A stretch of 54,919 nucleotides of DNA, from contig DVDT01000081.1 in NCBI GenBank assembly GCA_015296085.1, positions 1 to 54,919 of the forward strand, written 5' to 3'. Of the stretch, positions 26,227 through 34,618 are shown in pieces (positions within the stretch are counted from its first letter, which is position 1; every line of letters begins with the position of its first letter). Both the position numbers and the translations under genes were made by a program. Under the pieces are notes generated by a model. That model was not told where the DNA came from. It searched no databases and saw nothing but the letters and a program-made list of their open reading frames with translations. The stretch comes from Trichormus sp. M33_DOE_039. GTDB taxonomy: Bacteria; Cyanobacteriota; Cyanobacteriia; Cyanobacteriales; Nostocaceae.

Positions 26227-28749
26227 ATGTATAGCAGAAAATATAAGACACGTAAAACCTCTAGTCAGTCCTCCGAGACACCAGCGTCAAATCCTTTGGA
26301 GTTACATCGCTTTGTCGTCCAGCCCCGGCCACACACACCAGATTTACAGGCTCAAGAAGACAAATTAACACAGTCTAATAGTTCGTTGACGAATATATCA
26401 ATTTTTCGTCCAGGCTATCAACCATTACCACCACCACGCATTCAGGCCAAGCTTACTATCGGTCAAGTAGGCGATAAGTTTGAACAAGAAGCAGATCGGG
26501 TAGCAGCAGACGTAGTGCAAAGAATTAATGCGCCTCAGAGTTTTCAAGTGCAGCGTCAGGAACTAGTACAAGATGAAGAAAAACTGCAAATGAAATCCCT
26601 GACTGGTGCAATTCAGCGTCAAGAAACGCCAGAGGACGAACTGCAAATGAAACCTATGGTGCAGCGTCAGTCTGTTGCAGGTGGTATGGCTGCAACACCT
26701 AATTTGGAGGAGTCAATACAAGGGCTTAAAGGTAGTGGACAGCCCTTAACTAAGAGTATCCGTGAACCAATGGAGCAGGCGTTTGGAGCTGATTTTAGTG
26801 GTGTGAAGGTACACACAAATGCTCAGTCAGACCAGATGAATCAATCAATTCAGGCTAAAGCTTTTACCACAGGACAGGATATCTTTTTTCGGCAGGGAGC
26901 GTACAATCCTGAAAGTCGGGACGGTCAGCATTTGCTAGCTCATGAGTTAACTCATGTGGTGCAACAACGGGCAAGTCAAGTGGTAATGCCGCAGATTGAG
27001 AGAGTTTCTACTAACACCACTTATACTGAGACGGATGTGATGAGTAGGAAGAACTCAAAAAGTGAAAATTTAGCAGATAAAATCCAGTGCCAAGAACTGC
27101 AAACAGGTACAGATGTTATACAGCGTGTTTCTGTTAAGGCAGCTATTGCTATGTTTGATGAAATAGCCAGCAAAAACGCAGAGGATATCAACAGACAAAA
27201 ACAGCAGAAAGGAGGAGCATCCAAAGGATCTCCGGCGGCTTCCAAGTCTGTCAAAGCCGATGCAGAACAGAAGCAATCAGAACCACAGTTATCAGACTTG
27301 CAACCAGTTGAAGCAAAGAAAGCAGAAGAGTCAGAAACTCTTGCTCCCCCAAGTACCTCTTCTGATTTGAAGAAAGAGGAAACGGCTAATAAGGATGACC
27401 AAAGAAAGAAACAGGTTGAGAAAAACGTGAATTTAATTTCAGATACGATGTTCAAAATGTATGAAGATGGCAACGCGAAAGATGAAAATACTGAGACTAG
27501 GCAGAACTTTGCAGAAGAATACACTAAAGTCATTAAATTAGCACGAACATTGTTACCTGATTTGCTATTAGCAAGGGAACAGAATGGAGAAGCTAGTTAC
27601 TTGCTCACCGATTCAGAAGTTGAAAGTTTTGTGCAAGAAATTGGTGACAAACTAGGTTCAGGAGAAGTTCCTAAAGTAGAAGAGCCGAAGAAAACTGGCA
27701 AAGAACGCTGGAATAAATTAGCCAAAATAGTCAAAACAGATGCCAATACACGTCAGATAATAGGCAAATCAAAAACGTTAACATATGTAGATATAATTGA
27801 CAACATAAGGAAGAATGATCTCGATGATCTTCGTAGTTACTGGCTTGAAGCATGGGATGCACTTCATCGTCCTGCTTTTAACTTAGTCGGTGATTCTCAG
27901 GAAAAAGGGTCTTTTGAAGAGTGGCTTGAGGAAACTCAAATACTAGACTGGCTAGATGATCAAGAAAAGAGAGATAAAGAAATGATGGTTGCTTTTGAAA
28001 AGCAAAAGAATGAGGGTGGTGAAACTGATTTTTGGAAATGGAAAGCAACTTCGGAATATGCTCAAAAATCTTCGCCTCCTCCAGACACAATTTCTTTCTG
28101 GGAGTGGCTAGAAAAACATAACGAAGTACTAGGATCTAAGAATCCCCAAACAGGGCAACTAGTTGACTATGCAGGGCGACCAATAAAAGACCTCAAAGGA
28201 GGTGATGCAAGAGTCGATTACCTAGAGTCTGAAGTTGATCGCAGATCCAGAGAAGTCAAGATTAGTGGAGGTGCATGGAAAGATGCCTTTGGCGGGGTAG
28301 TTGACTCATCAGATCTACTGGCCATAAGTCCTGATTTACCAAATGGTGGAAAAGGTTGGATGATCTTTGTTCTTAGCCCCGATGGTAAATTCTATGCTGC
28401 TGGGCATAAGGAAGGGGAATATCATCACTCAAGTGCCTTAGCCGGAATCCCCATCAAGGGTGCTGGTGCAATCAAGGTAACAAATGGCAGACTGGAAGCG
28501 ATCGCTGATAAAAGCGGTCACTACAAACCCAATATGCACCAGATGTATACTACATTAACGCAGTTGCAAAAAGCAGGCGTAGACCTGGCAAGCATAGATG
28601 TCATCACGAGAGATTTCGGAGACTTAAAAGGTGATGAATGGATGGAGAAATATCTCAATAGTGAACAACGCAAGGATTATCTTAAAACTGATGCAGCCAA
28701 TGCTTTCAAAATAAGCGGTAGAGATAATAGACAAAAAAAAGACAAATAA
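26227..28749 (+). CDS. DUF4157-type (eCIS cargo-like) protein with C-terminal IQM-like domain
   Basis: An 840-residue protein. Residues about 100-155 contain repeated LQMKP/VQRQ-type motifs, and about 175-255 form a DUF4157 domain with the metalloprotease-like HELTH motif at 239-243 (preceded by DFSGVKVHTN). DUF4157 proteins are frequent cargo of extracellular contractile injection systems and are thought to be processed by or help in loading. A long charged, Lys/Glu/Gln-rich linker follows (about 300-500). The C-terminal part (about 640-815) has FWEWLE, a KGWMIFVLSPDGKFY strand, HHSS (733-736), a Gly-Ala-Gly turn and SGHYKP (763-768). This resembles, from memory, the conserved domain of plant IQM calmodulin-binding proteins. 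Toxin or effector function is inferred. No injection-system gene lies in the window. Confidence 0.78.
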   Translation: MYSRKYKTRKTSSQSSETPASNPLELHRFVVQPRPHTPDLQAQEDKLTQSNSSLTNISIFRPGYQPLPPPRIQAKLTIGQVGDKFEQEADRVAADVVQRINAPQSFQVQRQELVQDEEKLQMKSLTGAIQRQETPEDELQMKPMVQRQSVAGGMAATPNLEESIQGLKGSGQPLTKSIREPMEQAFGADFSGVKVHTNAQSDQMNQSIQAKAFTTGQDIFFRQGAYNPESRDGQHLLAHELTHVVQQRASQVVMPQIERVSTNTTYTETDVMSRKNSKSENLADKIQCQELQTGTDVIQRVSVKAAIAMFDEIASKNAEDINRQKQQKGGASKGSPAASKSVKADAEQKQSEPQLSDLQPVEAKKAEESETLAPPSTSSDLKKEETANKDDQRKKQVEKNVNLISDTMFKMYEDGNAKDENTETRQNFAEEYTKVIKLARTLLPDLLLAREQNGEASYLLTDSEVESFVQEIGDKLGSGEVPKVEEPKKTGKERWNKLAKIVKTDANTRQIIGKSKTLTYVDIIDNIRKNDLDDLRSYWLEAWDALHRPAFNLVGDSQEKGSFEEWLEETQILDWLDDQEKRDKEMMVAFEKQKNEGGETDFWKWKATSEYAQKSSPPPDTISFWEWLEKHNEVLGSKNPQTGQLVDYAGRPIKDLKGGDARVDYLESEVDRRSREVKISGGAWKDAFGGVVDSSDLLAISPDLPNGGKGWMIFVLSPDGKFYAAGHKEGEYHHSSALAGIPIKGAGAIKVTNGRLEAIADKSGHYKPNMHQMYTTLTQLQKAGVDLASIDVITRDFGDLKGDEWMEKYLNSEQRKDYLKTDAANAFKISGRDNRQKKDK

Positions 28750-28955
28750 TCTAAACAATAGAGTTAATAAGTCCGCACAGCATCAAGAATACAACCACCT
28801 TGTTGCCAATGAAGAGCGATCGCCATCTGCAAGTCTTAGATTTGAGTTTGTGGCTGCGCGAAATAGGATCGATGATGGCGATCGCTACTAATATCTAAAT
28901 AATGCGTTTTGAATCAGCCTGCTAAACTAAAATCATCCCGCAGCCTTCAGGTTCT

Positions 28956-29522
28956 ATGAACGCTACAACTACCCAAACACTGCTGACCTTAGAAGAGTTT
29001 CTCAAGCTCCCAGAAACAAAACCAGCCAGTGAATATATCAATGGTGAGATTTTTCAAAAACCTATGCCAAAAGGCAAGCATAGCCGCTTACAAATCAAGT
29101 TCTGCACTAGTATTAATGATTTAGCAGAAAACAAAAAGATTGCTTATGCGTTTCCAGAATTGCGATGTAGCTTTGGTATTCGCTCAATAGTTCCTGATGT
29201 AGCCGTATTTCGATGGTCACGCATTCCATTTGATCTTAACGGAGAACCGCCCAACGATTTTTTACTATTTCCCGACTGGACAATTGAAATCCTTTCTCCT
29301 GAACAGAGTTCAAACCGGGTAATTGGTAATATTCTTTACTGCTTAAAGCATGGTAGCCAGCTAGGATGGTTAGTAGATCCAGAGGATCGCTCAATTGTGG
29401 TTTTTCGTCCTGATCAACAACCCGAACTTCTACAAGCAGAAGATTCCTTACCTGTTCTACCAGACATCCCACTGACACTAACAGTCAATCAAGTTTTTGC
29501 ATGGCTAAAAATGGGTAGTTGA
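28956..29522 (+). CDS. Uma2-family (DUF820) putative restriction-like endonuclease
   Basis: A 188-residue protein of the Uma2 family, abundant in cyanobacteria, with a PD-(D/E)xK nuclease fold. Visible family features: the N-terminal TLEEFLKLPETKPASEYINGEI, KGKHSRLQIKF, the PDVAVFRW strand with catalytic Asp, DWTIEILSPEQSSNRV with the second acidic residue, and GWLVDPEDRSIVVF. Although annotated as nucleases, members have no well-established biological role. The gene is isolated, with HIP1 sites before and after it. Confidence 0.87.
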   Translation: MNATTTQTLLTLEEFLKLPETKPASEYINGEIFQKPMPKGKHSRLQIKFCTSINDLAENKKIAYAFPELRCSFGIRSIVPDVAVFRWSRIPFDLNGEPPNDFLLFPDWTIEILSPEQSSNRVIGNILYCLKHGSQLGWLVDPEDRSIVVFRPDQQPELLQAEDSLPVLPDIPLTLTVNQVFAWLKMGS

Positions 29523-29563
29523 GCCTAACTACTGAAATGATGCAGCTATGAGAGCGATCGCTA

Positions 29564-29839
29564 TCAGCTATCCGTAGGTTGAGCGGATTTCATTCTTTCT
29601 TCACCGACTTCAGCTTTGGCCTCTGCAATAATATCTTCCCAGTTGTCGCGCAGTTCTTCTAAAGCTTCTTTATTGTTCTCATAAAGACTGATGCCTTTTT
29701 TGACAACTGCTTTAGCTATTGGCCTGCCAACACCACCGAGAACAGGTAGTAATACTGGTAAAAGAATTATGCCAACAATACCTGTGACTCCTAATCCTTC
29801 TGTTAAATCTCCAAGGTCGGGTAAAAGTTTAACTGCCAT
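29564..29839 (-). CDS. small DUF5132-type membrane protein
   Basis: A 91-residue protein with one hydrophobic hairpin or helix (about residues 16-36, GVTGIVGIILLPVLLPVLGG) followed by an amphipathic Lys/Glu-rich C-terminus (GISLYENNKEALEELRDNWEDIIAEAKAE). The architecture fits the DUF5132 family found near cyanobacterial stress or gas-vesicle-like genes; the assignment is from memory and the function unknown. It is convergent with the Uma2 gene. Confidence 0.68.
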   Translation of the reverse strand: MAVKLLPDLGDLTEGLGVTGIVGIILLPVLLPVLGGVGRPIAKAVVKKGISLYENNKEALEELRDNWEDIIAEAKAEVGEERMKSAQPTDS

Positions 29840-29934
29840 AGTATTTTTCCTCCCTTGTTCTACTTAAACTCATTTTAATACAATTATGTTATTCAAGCTG
29901 GATGTTGAAGCATTATGCAATGTAATTTGACACT

Positions 29935-29955
29935 CCCCGAAATTCTATTTCGGGG
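29935..29955. repeat. perfect 9-bp hairpin at the edge of TnpB remnant
   Basis: CCCCGAAAT-TCT-ATTTCGGGG, ten bases beyond the remnant's stop codon. Subterminal hairpins of this sort mark the ends of IS200/IS605-type elements, and it could also act as a terminator. Confidence 0.6.
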
Positions 29956-29964
29956 ATTCTTGGT

Positions 29965-30114
29965 TCACTGAGTCAACTTACCTGAACCTGTCACCAGATC
30001 CAGGCAGAGGTCATTCTCTCCCCAAGCGTTAGTTCCGACGTGTCCCGCCGTACTTAATCCTTTAGCTAAAATATTCAGTGCTGCATTTTCATCTCTAAGA
30101 CCGAATAATTCGGG
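29965..30114 (-). pseudogene. tnpB: C-terminal fragment of an IS200/IS605-family TnpB
   Basis: On the minus strand the frame from 30114 to the TGA at 29967-29965 reads LRDENAALNILAKGLSTAG and HVGTNAWGENDLCLDLVTG. This is the RuvC-III region (D-x-N-A-A-x-N-I) and C-terminus of a TnpB accessory protein. A stop lies just upstream in frame and the remaining roughly 350 residues are missing, so this is a dead fragment. No TnpA is present. Confidence 0.85.
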
Positions 30115-30145
30115 TTATTCGCTTATATCACCCAGCCATTAGGAC

Positions 30146-30183
30146 GTACAAGGCACAAAACTTATTGATTTTGTGCTTTGTAC
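30146..30183. repeat. 15-bp inverted repeat near TnpB remnant
   Basis: GTACAAGGCACAAAA and TTTTGTGCTTTGTAC are separated by 8 bases, with one mismatch. It lies 30 bases beyond the TnpB fragment and could be a mobile-element end or a stand-alone palindromic element. Confidence 0.6.
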
Positions 30184-30477
30184 TTGGGGGCTTTACGCGT
30201 CACGACTCGTAACTTTCTTGTCATCAATCAATATGTTTGAGATACTTGAGCTTTGTCATGGTCTCATAACTCTCTGAAATATAGACTTAAGAAAAACAAG
30301 AGTTCTCTTAAGGCTATTATTAAGAACGAAGTTAAATTTCTGTACAAAACTAGGTGTTGCTAGTAACGGTTATTATGTATATATAGTCCATGTTTCACCG
30401 TTAAACATTAAGTCTAGAGATTGCCTTAATAATTATTGAAATCGCAGGATTTTATTCATCATTAAAAGGAAAAGCTT

Positions 30478-31224
30478 ATGTCAGACATCATATATTTCAA
30501 GCATGAAGAAGAGGAAAAATCTACTAATCAAGAATTATTTAATCAGCAGTTGAATATTTATCAAAAAGTTTTGCATGGTAACTACATGGGACACTGCGAA
30601 ATTTATGATATCCTACATAATTTTCTGGTTAATTATCTGCAAAAACCCTTTAAAATGCTCGACCTAGGATGTGGCGATGCTTGCTTTATTGCTCAGGCTC
30701 TAGCCAATACTAATATTGCTTCGTATACAGGTATTGATTTATCTGAAATAGCTCTAGAAATTGCTCAGAGCAACATGGCAATAATTCCTTGTGAGAAACA
30801 TTTTCAGCAAGGTGATTTCTCAGAATTAACCGATGAATTTTTACAGCAAAAAGAGGGTAGCTTTAATGTGATTATGGCTTCTTTTGCTCTACATCATCTG
30901 CTTTTACCAAAAAAAGACGTAATTTTTAGGGAAATAGCCAAGCTGCTCAGTGCTGATGGGATTTTTGTTTTGATTGACGTTATTCGTAAAGAATCAGAAG
31001 AGAGAGAAACATATATTGAGCGTTATCTAGACGATGTCAAAAAACGGTGGTCTATGCTCTCGCCACAAGAGTATTTAATAGTTAAAAACCATATTTCGTC
31101 GAGTGATTTTCCTGAGACTCCACAAACTTTATATGAACTTGGTATTAAACATAATTTCAATCGGAGTGAGTGCTTGTATCGAGATTCATTAGAAACAACA
31201 CAATTGCTGTGTTTTTATCGCTAA
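30478..31224 (+). CDS. class I SAM-dependent methyltransferase
   Basis: A 248-residue Rossmann-fold methyltransferase. Motif I is KMLDLGCGDACFIAQAL (about residues 59-75), motif II YTGIDLSEIALEIAQ, and a post-motif strand FNVIMASFALHHLLLPKKD is followed by the FVLIDVIRKE strand. It lacks features tying it to a specific substrate; small-molecule or lipid methylation is possible. The gene is isolated, next to transposon debris. A repeated TGGTATTGATA pair and the 12-bp palindrome AGTGAATTCACT lie in the gap to the convergent gene. Confidence 0.82.
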   Translation: MSDIIYFKHEEEEKSTNQELFNQQLNIYQKVLHGNYMGHCEIYDILHNFLVNYLQKPFKMLDLGCGDACFIAQALANTNIASYTGIDLSEIALEIAQSNMAIIPCEKHFQQGDFSELTDEFLQQKEGSFNVIMASFALHHLLLPKKDVIFREIAKLLSADGIFVLIDVIRKESEERETYIERYLDDVKKRWSMLSPQEYLIVKNHISSSDFPETPQTLYELGIKHNFNRSECLYRDSLETTQLLCFYR

Positions 31225-31302
31225 ATTTAAATGGTATTGATATGGTATTGATAATGAAATTGTAGTGAATTCACTGCAAATCTTTCAGCTAAGAATGTTT
31301 GG

Positions 31303-32520
31303 CTATGAATTTACTAGCTGAATTACACCCCATTGTCCGTTCGTCAACCAAGAAGGGTCAGATTTGGCAACTTCTTTGATAATTTCAGATTTTAAACCTA
31401 CTGCTACCTCCGATTTGAGAGTGCGTAGAGCAACCATTGGTGCAGGTAAATAGCAGACTATATCTGCTATTTTAGTGGTAAAATTCCAGTGGCGATCGCC
31501 TAATAATCGCCGATAGTTGGCATCACCTTTGACTATAATCAAATTTGTTTGAGCTAATTCACTTTTGAGAGCATGGGGTATATCCCAAAATGCTAAAGGT
31601 GATGTCCAAAAGTAATCTTCCGATAAGACTAAATTTCCTAATGCAATATGTTGCTGCAACCTGTGAGCCAAAGATTTGACTTGCTCATAATTAGTAGCAG
31701 CTAAAAAGTTTATAGTTTCATGCACATCCTTAATCATGGCATCAGAAACAAAAGTAGGATGTGGTTTCAAATGTAAGTAAACTTGATTAACCAAGTTACT
31801 ACTTAATAAAAAATCAACTAGACATAAATCACAAATTAGCTCAAACCCAGCATTATCTACAACGCAATCAACACGACTTCCCGAAGAATTTATTAATAAT
31901 TCGCTGGCTTGAGAAGCATCATTTACTAGAATATGAGCTAGTTGACTTTGAATATCAAATCGACTTCTGTCTTCTGCAAATGCTGACCATAAACTTAAAT
32001 CAACTCGATTGCCCCATAAAGAAAAATACAATAGTGCTGTGACAGCAGTTTGTGTTGTTTTGTGATTAGTTTGAGCATCGTCTAACCATTGATTCACCTG
32101 ATTACATAAGAGAACTGTCGAATCAATGGATGTCTCTAAACCTTGAAATTTTTGCAATTGAAATGGATCAATACTCTGCCCAGTCTCAGAGCGAAAGTAA
32201 TTAGTATGCTCTAGAATCAACCGATAAAAATAAGTTTCTGCCAAGAACCAAGGAACATCTAACCAACGCTGACCTTTGTAAGATTCAAGATATATACTCC
32301 AATCCGAAACATCCGCGCCATCATCATCAATGAGAGATGGTAAATGTCCTGTTAATAGTTCTTGAGCTAAACTTTCTAACCTGGTATTAATTTCTGGTGA
32401 AAAATTATTTTCAATGATAACTCGGCGGGCGATCGCAGGCATTCTTTGAGTAATTGTAAACTCAGTAAAAGAGCCGATTTCTGAACCTACGAGTGATGGC
32501 GGTAGCGGTAATTTCGGCAT
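31303..32520 (-). CDS. ARMT1-like (DUF89) damage-control phosphatase family protein
   Basis: About 405 residues from the ATG at 32520. I chose this start because it lies four bases after the stop of the upstream gene; the frame is open 63 bases further, inside that gene. Family features are the N-terminal PPSLVGSEIGSFTEFTITQRMPAI, the WLDVPWFLAETYFYRLILE helix region, and metal-site motifs VDNAGFELICDL and IIVKGDANYRRLLGD. DUF89/ARMT1 proteins are metal-dependent phosphatases of damaged or unwanted sugar-phosphate metabolites; human ARMT1 was also proposed to methylate protein carboxylates. The substrate here is unknown. Confidence 0.83.
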   Translation of the reverse strand: MPKLPLPPSLVGSEIGSFTEFTITQRMPAIARRVIIENNFSPEINTRLESLAQELLTGHLPSLIDDDGADVSDWSIYLESYKGQRWLDVPWFLAETYFYRLILEHTNYFRSETGQSIDPFQLQKFQGLETSIDSTVLLCNQVNQWLDDAQTNHKTTQTAVTALLYFSLWGNRVDLSLWSAFAEDRSRFDIQSQLAHILVNDASQASELLINSSGSRVDCVVDNAGFELICDLCLVDFLLSSNLVNQVYLHLKPHPTFVSDAMIKDVHETINFLAATNYEQVKSLAHRLQQHIALGNLVLSEDYFWTSPLAFWDIPHALKSELAQTNLIIVKGDANYRRLLGDRHWNFTTKIADIVCYLPAPMVALRTLKSEVAVGLKSEIIKEVAKSDPSWLTNGQWGVIQLVNS

Positions 32521-32524
32521 GGGG

Positions 32525-32791
32525 CTATTTTGATTTTCGGGCTGATTTAGGAGGTGTGCGGTGTGCGCCAAAATATTTTTCACTGCGATAGCGTAACCAC
32601 ACCCGCAACACTTCTGGGATTTGCTGTTTTTGTTCTTTCGTGAGTGTATTGTACAAAGCTAAAGCGCGATCGCGCTCACCCCTACAAGCGGCGTTATTGT
32701 GTGCATCCCAATAGCTACGGGCGACTCGAATGCGCCGACAAACTTCTTTAATCAGTGCATCCCCCATGAGGGCATTGTCTTGCTTAGTCAT
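32525..32791 (-). CDS. small conserved cyanobacterial protein (88 aa)
   Basis: An 88-residue basic, probably helical protein starting MTKQDNALMGDALIKEVCRR, with QQIPEVLRVWLRYRSEKYFG near the end. I recall near-identical short proteins in many cyanobacteria, without a known function. The HNNAACRGERDRAL stretch and the Arg-rich face suggest nucleic-acid or protein binding at most. It sits directly upstream of the ARMT1-like gene with a 4-base gap, so the two probably form an operon. Confidence 0.78.
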   Translation of the reverse strand: MTKQDNALMGDALIKEVCRRIRVARSYWDAHNNAACRGERDRALALYNTLTKEQKQQIPEVLRVWLRYRSEKYFGAHRTPPKSARKSK

Positions 32792-33016
32792 AGTTTTGGA
32801 GGTAATGTCTAGCAGTCTACCAAGGATTTATCCCAATTTTGGATTATAAGCCTAGATTCATAAGTTCGTAGTCATCGAAAATCAACACCGCATCTCTAAA
32901 GATTTTATCTTTATTTTTTATACATAATCCTTCAGTATATTTGATGTTAGACTGCCATTGGTTTTGAGTTGGGCTATAGCCAAACTCAATCGGAAATATA
33001 TGTGCGCCATCATACT

Positions 33017-33604
33017 ATGAAAAATCTAGCTCTACTATCTGTCACAACCCTAGCTGCAACATCAGGATTAACTTTTGGAACTATCAATGCTGCCTCTGCT
33101 TTAACTTGGAAATGGAATTATTCTGGTGCTGGAATTACAGCGAGTGGTACTTTCATCACTAATAACACTGCTGACGATTTGGGTTTTTACCAAATTTTGG
33201 GAATCACCGGTACACGCAATGGCGAAACCATTACGGGTCTACAACCAACAGGGACTCCAATACCAGGAAATGAGCCTTTTGAAGTAGATAATTTAATTAG
33301 CCTCAATCCGCAACAGTTAACAGGTGATGGTTTTGGATATTCCACATCAGGGGGCAATTATTCTAGTCCGTTTTTTGCTAGTTTTCTGCCTATACCTGGC
33401 TATTTAGAGGTTTTTTCTGCACCACCACTAACACCAGGTTTTGAAAATTTGGGGATAGAAGATAGTGAATTACCCATTAGTTTTTCTGCAAGCATCATCA
33501 CTGTTCCTGAACCTACCTCCATTCTCAGCCTATTTGCACTCGCTACCCTTGGTGCATCTTCAAAAATCAAAGTTAAGAAAAAACTTCAATTCTCTCAAAA
33601 GTAG
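33017..33604 (+). CDS. PEP-CTERM sorting-domain protein
   Basis: A 195-residue secreted protein from the ATG at 33017; the frame is open 48 bases upstream, but only this start gives a proper signal peptide (MKNLALLSVTTLAATSGLTF, ending near ASA). The body is Gly/Thr/Ser-rich and beta-prone. The C-terminus has VPEPTSIL, a hydrophobic segment and a basic KIKVKKK tail, the PEP-CTERM signal for exosortase-linked sorting to the surface or exopolysaccharide. The exosortase is not in this window. Function otherwise unknown. Confidence 0.85.
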   Translation: MKNLALLSVTTLAATSGLTFGTINAASALTWKWNYSGAGITASGTFITNNTADDLGFYQILGITGTRNGETITGLQPTGTPIPGNEPFEVDNLISLNPQQLTGDGFGYSTSGGNYSSPFFASFLPIPGYLEVFSAPPLTPGFENLGIEDSELPISFSASIITVPEPTSILSLFALATLGASSKIKVKKKLQFSQK

Positions 33605-33773
33605 GTAAAAAAAACTTTCCTAAAATCCTCAATAAAAAATTATCAATGCTCCTTCATTCACTGTTTTGAAGGAGTTAATTTTTCCTGACAAACTAACTAA
33701 ATAAATATCAGTTCGTAAAATATCATATTCAAAATGTATCTAACATCAGTCCCAACATTTGTCATAGCAGCCT

Positions 33774-34613
33774 ATGTATAACTACAACCAGTCTCCTTTT
33801 TCTTCCCCAGGATCTAACCCTGGTGGCTGGGAAATCCGGCGCGGACAGTATTTTAACTATGCAATGCCTCATGGTTGGCAAGTAGTTGAAGATGGTCAAT
33901 TTGCTGTTGTTCTTTCTTCCCCAGACAATGCTGCTTTGACAATTATGGTCGGAAATTCTGGATTGCCTGTAAATTACAATCCTTGGCAGTTTGTCTATGA
34001 AAAACTCTTAGCCATGCAGCCTTATGAACTACAGATGAGTCAACCCCGTCAAGCTCAACCAATGGCTGGATGTGCGATCGCTTACCAATGGGATTATACA
34101 TACTATTTCAATGGTATCCTTTACCGAGGGGTAGCTAAGTGCAGCGTCATATATACCTATAACATTTGTACAATGGTGATGACTTGTGCTGCTTCCCATG
34201 AATCGCAATGGTCTAACTATGCTTCATGGTTGCCACAAGTAGCAGATCAAGTTACAGCCACAAATGGGGCTGCATTTGGAATCCAGGGGATAATGGCGCA
34301 GAACATAGAAATCTCGCAAACAGAGGGGCAAAAGTTAAGGGAATATCGCGAATGGTCAGAACGTACTTGGAACGAGGTAAACCACCAACGCCACGAATCT
34401 ATAGATCGTCAAAACTTCCATTTTCGAGAGAATCTGGGCAATGTCACAACCTGGACAAACTCGTATGGATATCCCACTGTTGAGCTACCGACAAGCTACA
34501 ACTATTTTTGGATGAACCGTCAAGGACAAATTTATGGTACGAATGACCCCAGTGAGAATCCTAATGTCGGCTCAACTCAAGATTGGACAAGAATGAATCG
34601 GTATCAGCCCTAA
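33774..34613 (+). CDS. uncharacterised protein at start of GTPase/WD40 cluster
   Basis: A 279-residue protein I do not recognise. Residues about 18-165 begin GGWEIRRGQYFNYAMPHGWQ and look like the beta-rich fold of proteins that start with an F-x-x-x-x-P-x-G-W motif (DUF1795/PsbP-like), an impression only. A helical stretch at about 185-215 (TEGQKLREYREWSERTWNEV) and a Tyr/Asn/Trp-rich end (SYGYPTVELPTSYNYFWMN) follow. There is no signal peptide or membrane helix. It ends five bases before the likely GTPase start, so co-expression with the GTPase is very likely, and a shared role can be inferred. Confidence 0.72.
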   Translation: MYNYNQSPFSSPGSNPGGWEIRRGQYFNYAMPHGWQVVEDGQFAVVLSSPDNAALTIMVGNSGLPVNYNPWQFVYEKLLAMQPYELQMSQPRQAQPMAGCAIAYQWDYTYYFNGILYRGVAKCSVIYTYNICTMVMTCAASHESQWSNYASWLPQVADQVTATNGAAFGIQGIMAQNIEISQTEGQKLREYREWSERTWNEVNHQRHESIDRQNFHFRENLGNVTTWTNSYGYPTVELPTSYNYFWMNRQGQIYGTNDPSENPNVGSTQDWTRMNRYQP

Positions 34614-34618
34614 ATGAT

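Larger units (their letters stand above)
29840..30477. other. intergenic region with transposon debris
   Basis: Apart from the hairpin at 29935-29955, the TnpB remnant and the 15-bp inverted repeat at 30146-30183 listed separately, no gene is visible. The last 150 bases are AT-rich and end in an AAAAGGAAAAGCTT purine-rich stretch that serves as ribosome site for the methyltransferase at 30478. Confidence 0.5.

Noticed and set aside
27021-27533. 170-codon minus-strand frame inside the DUF4157 gene
   Set aside because: It is the antisense of a Lys/Glu/Ser-rich coding segment, which yields long hydrophobic shadow frames.
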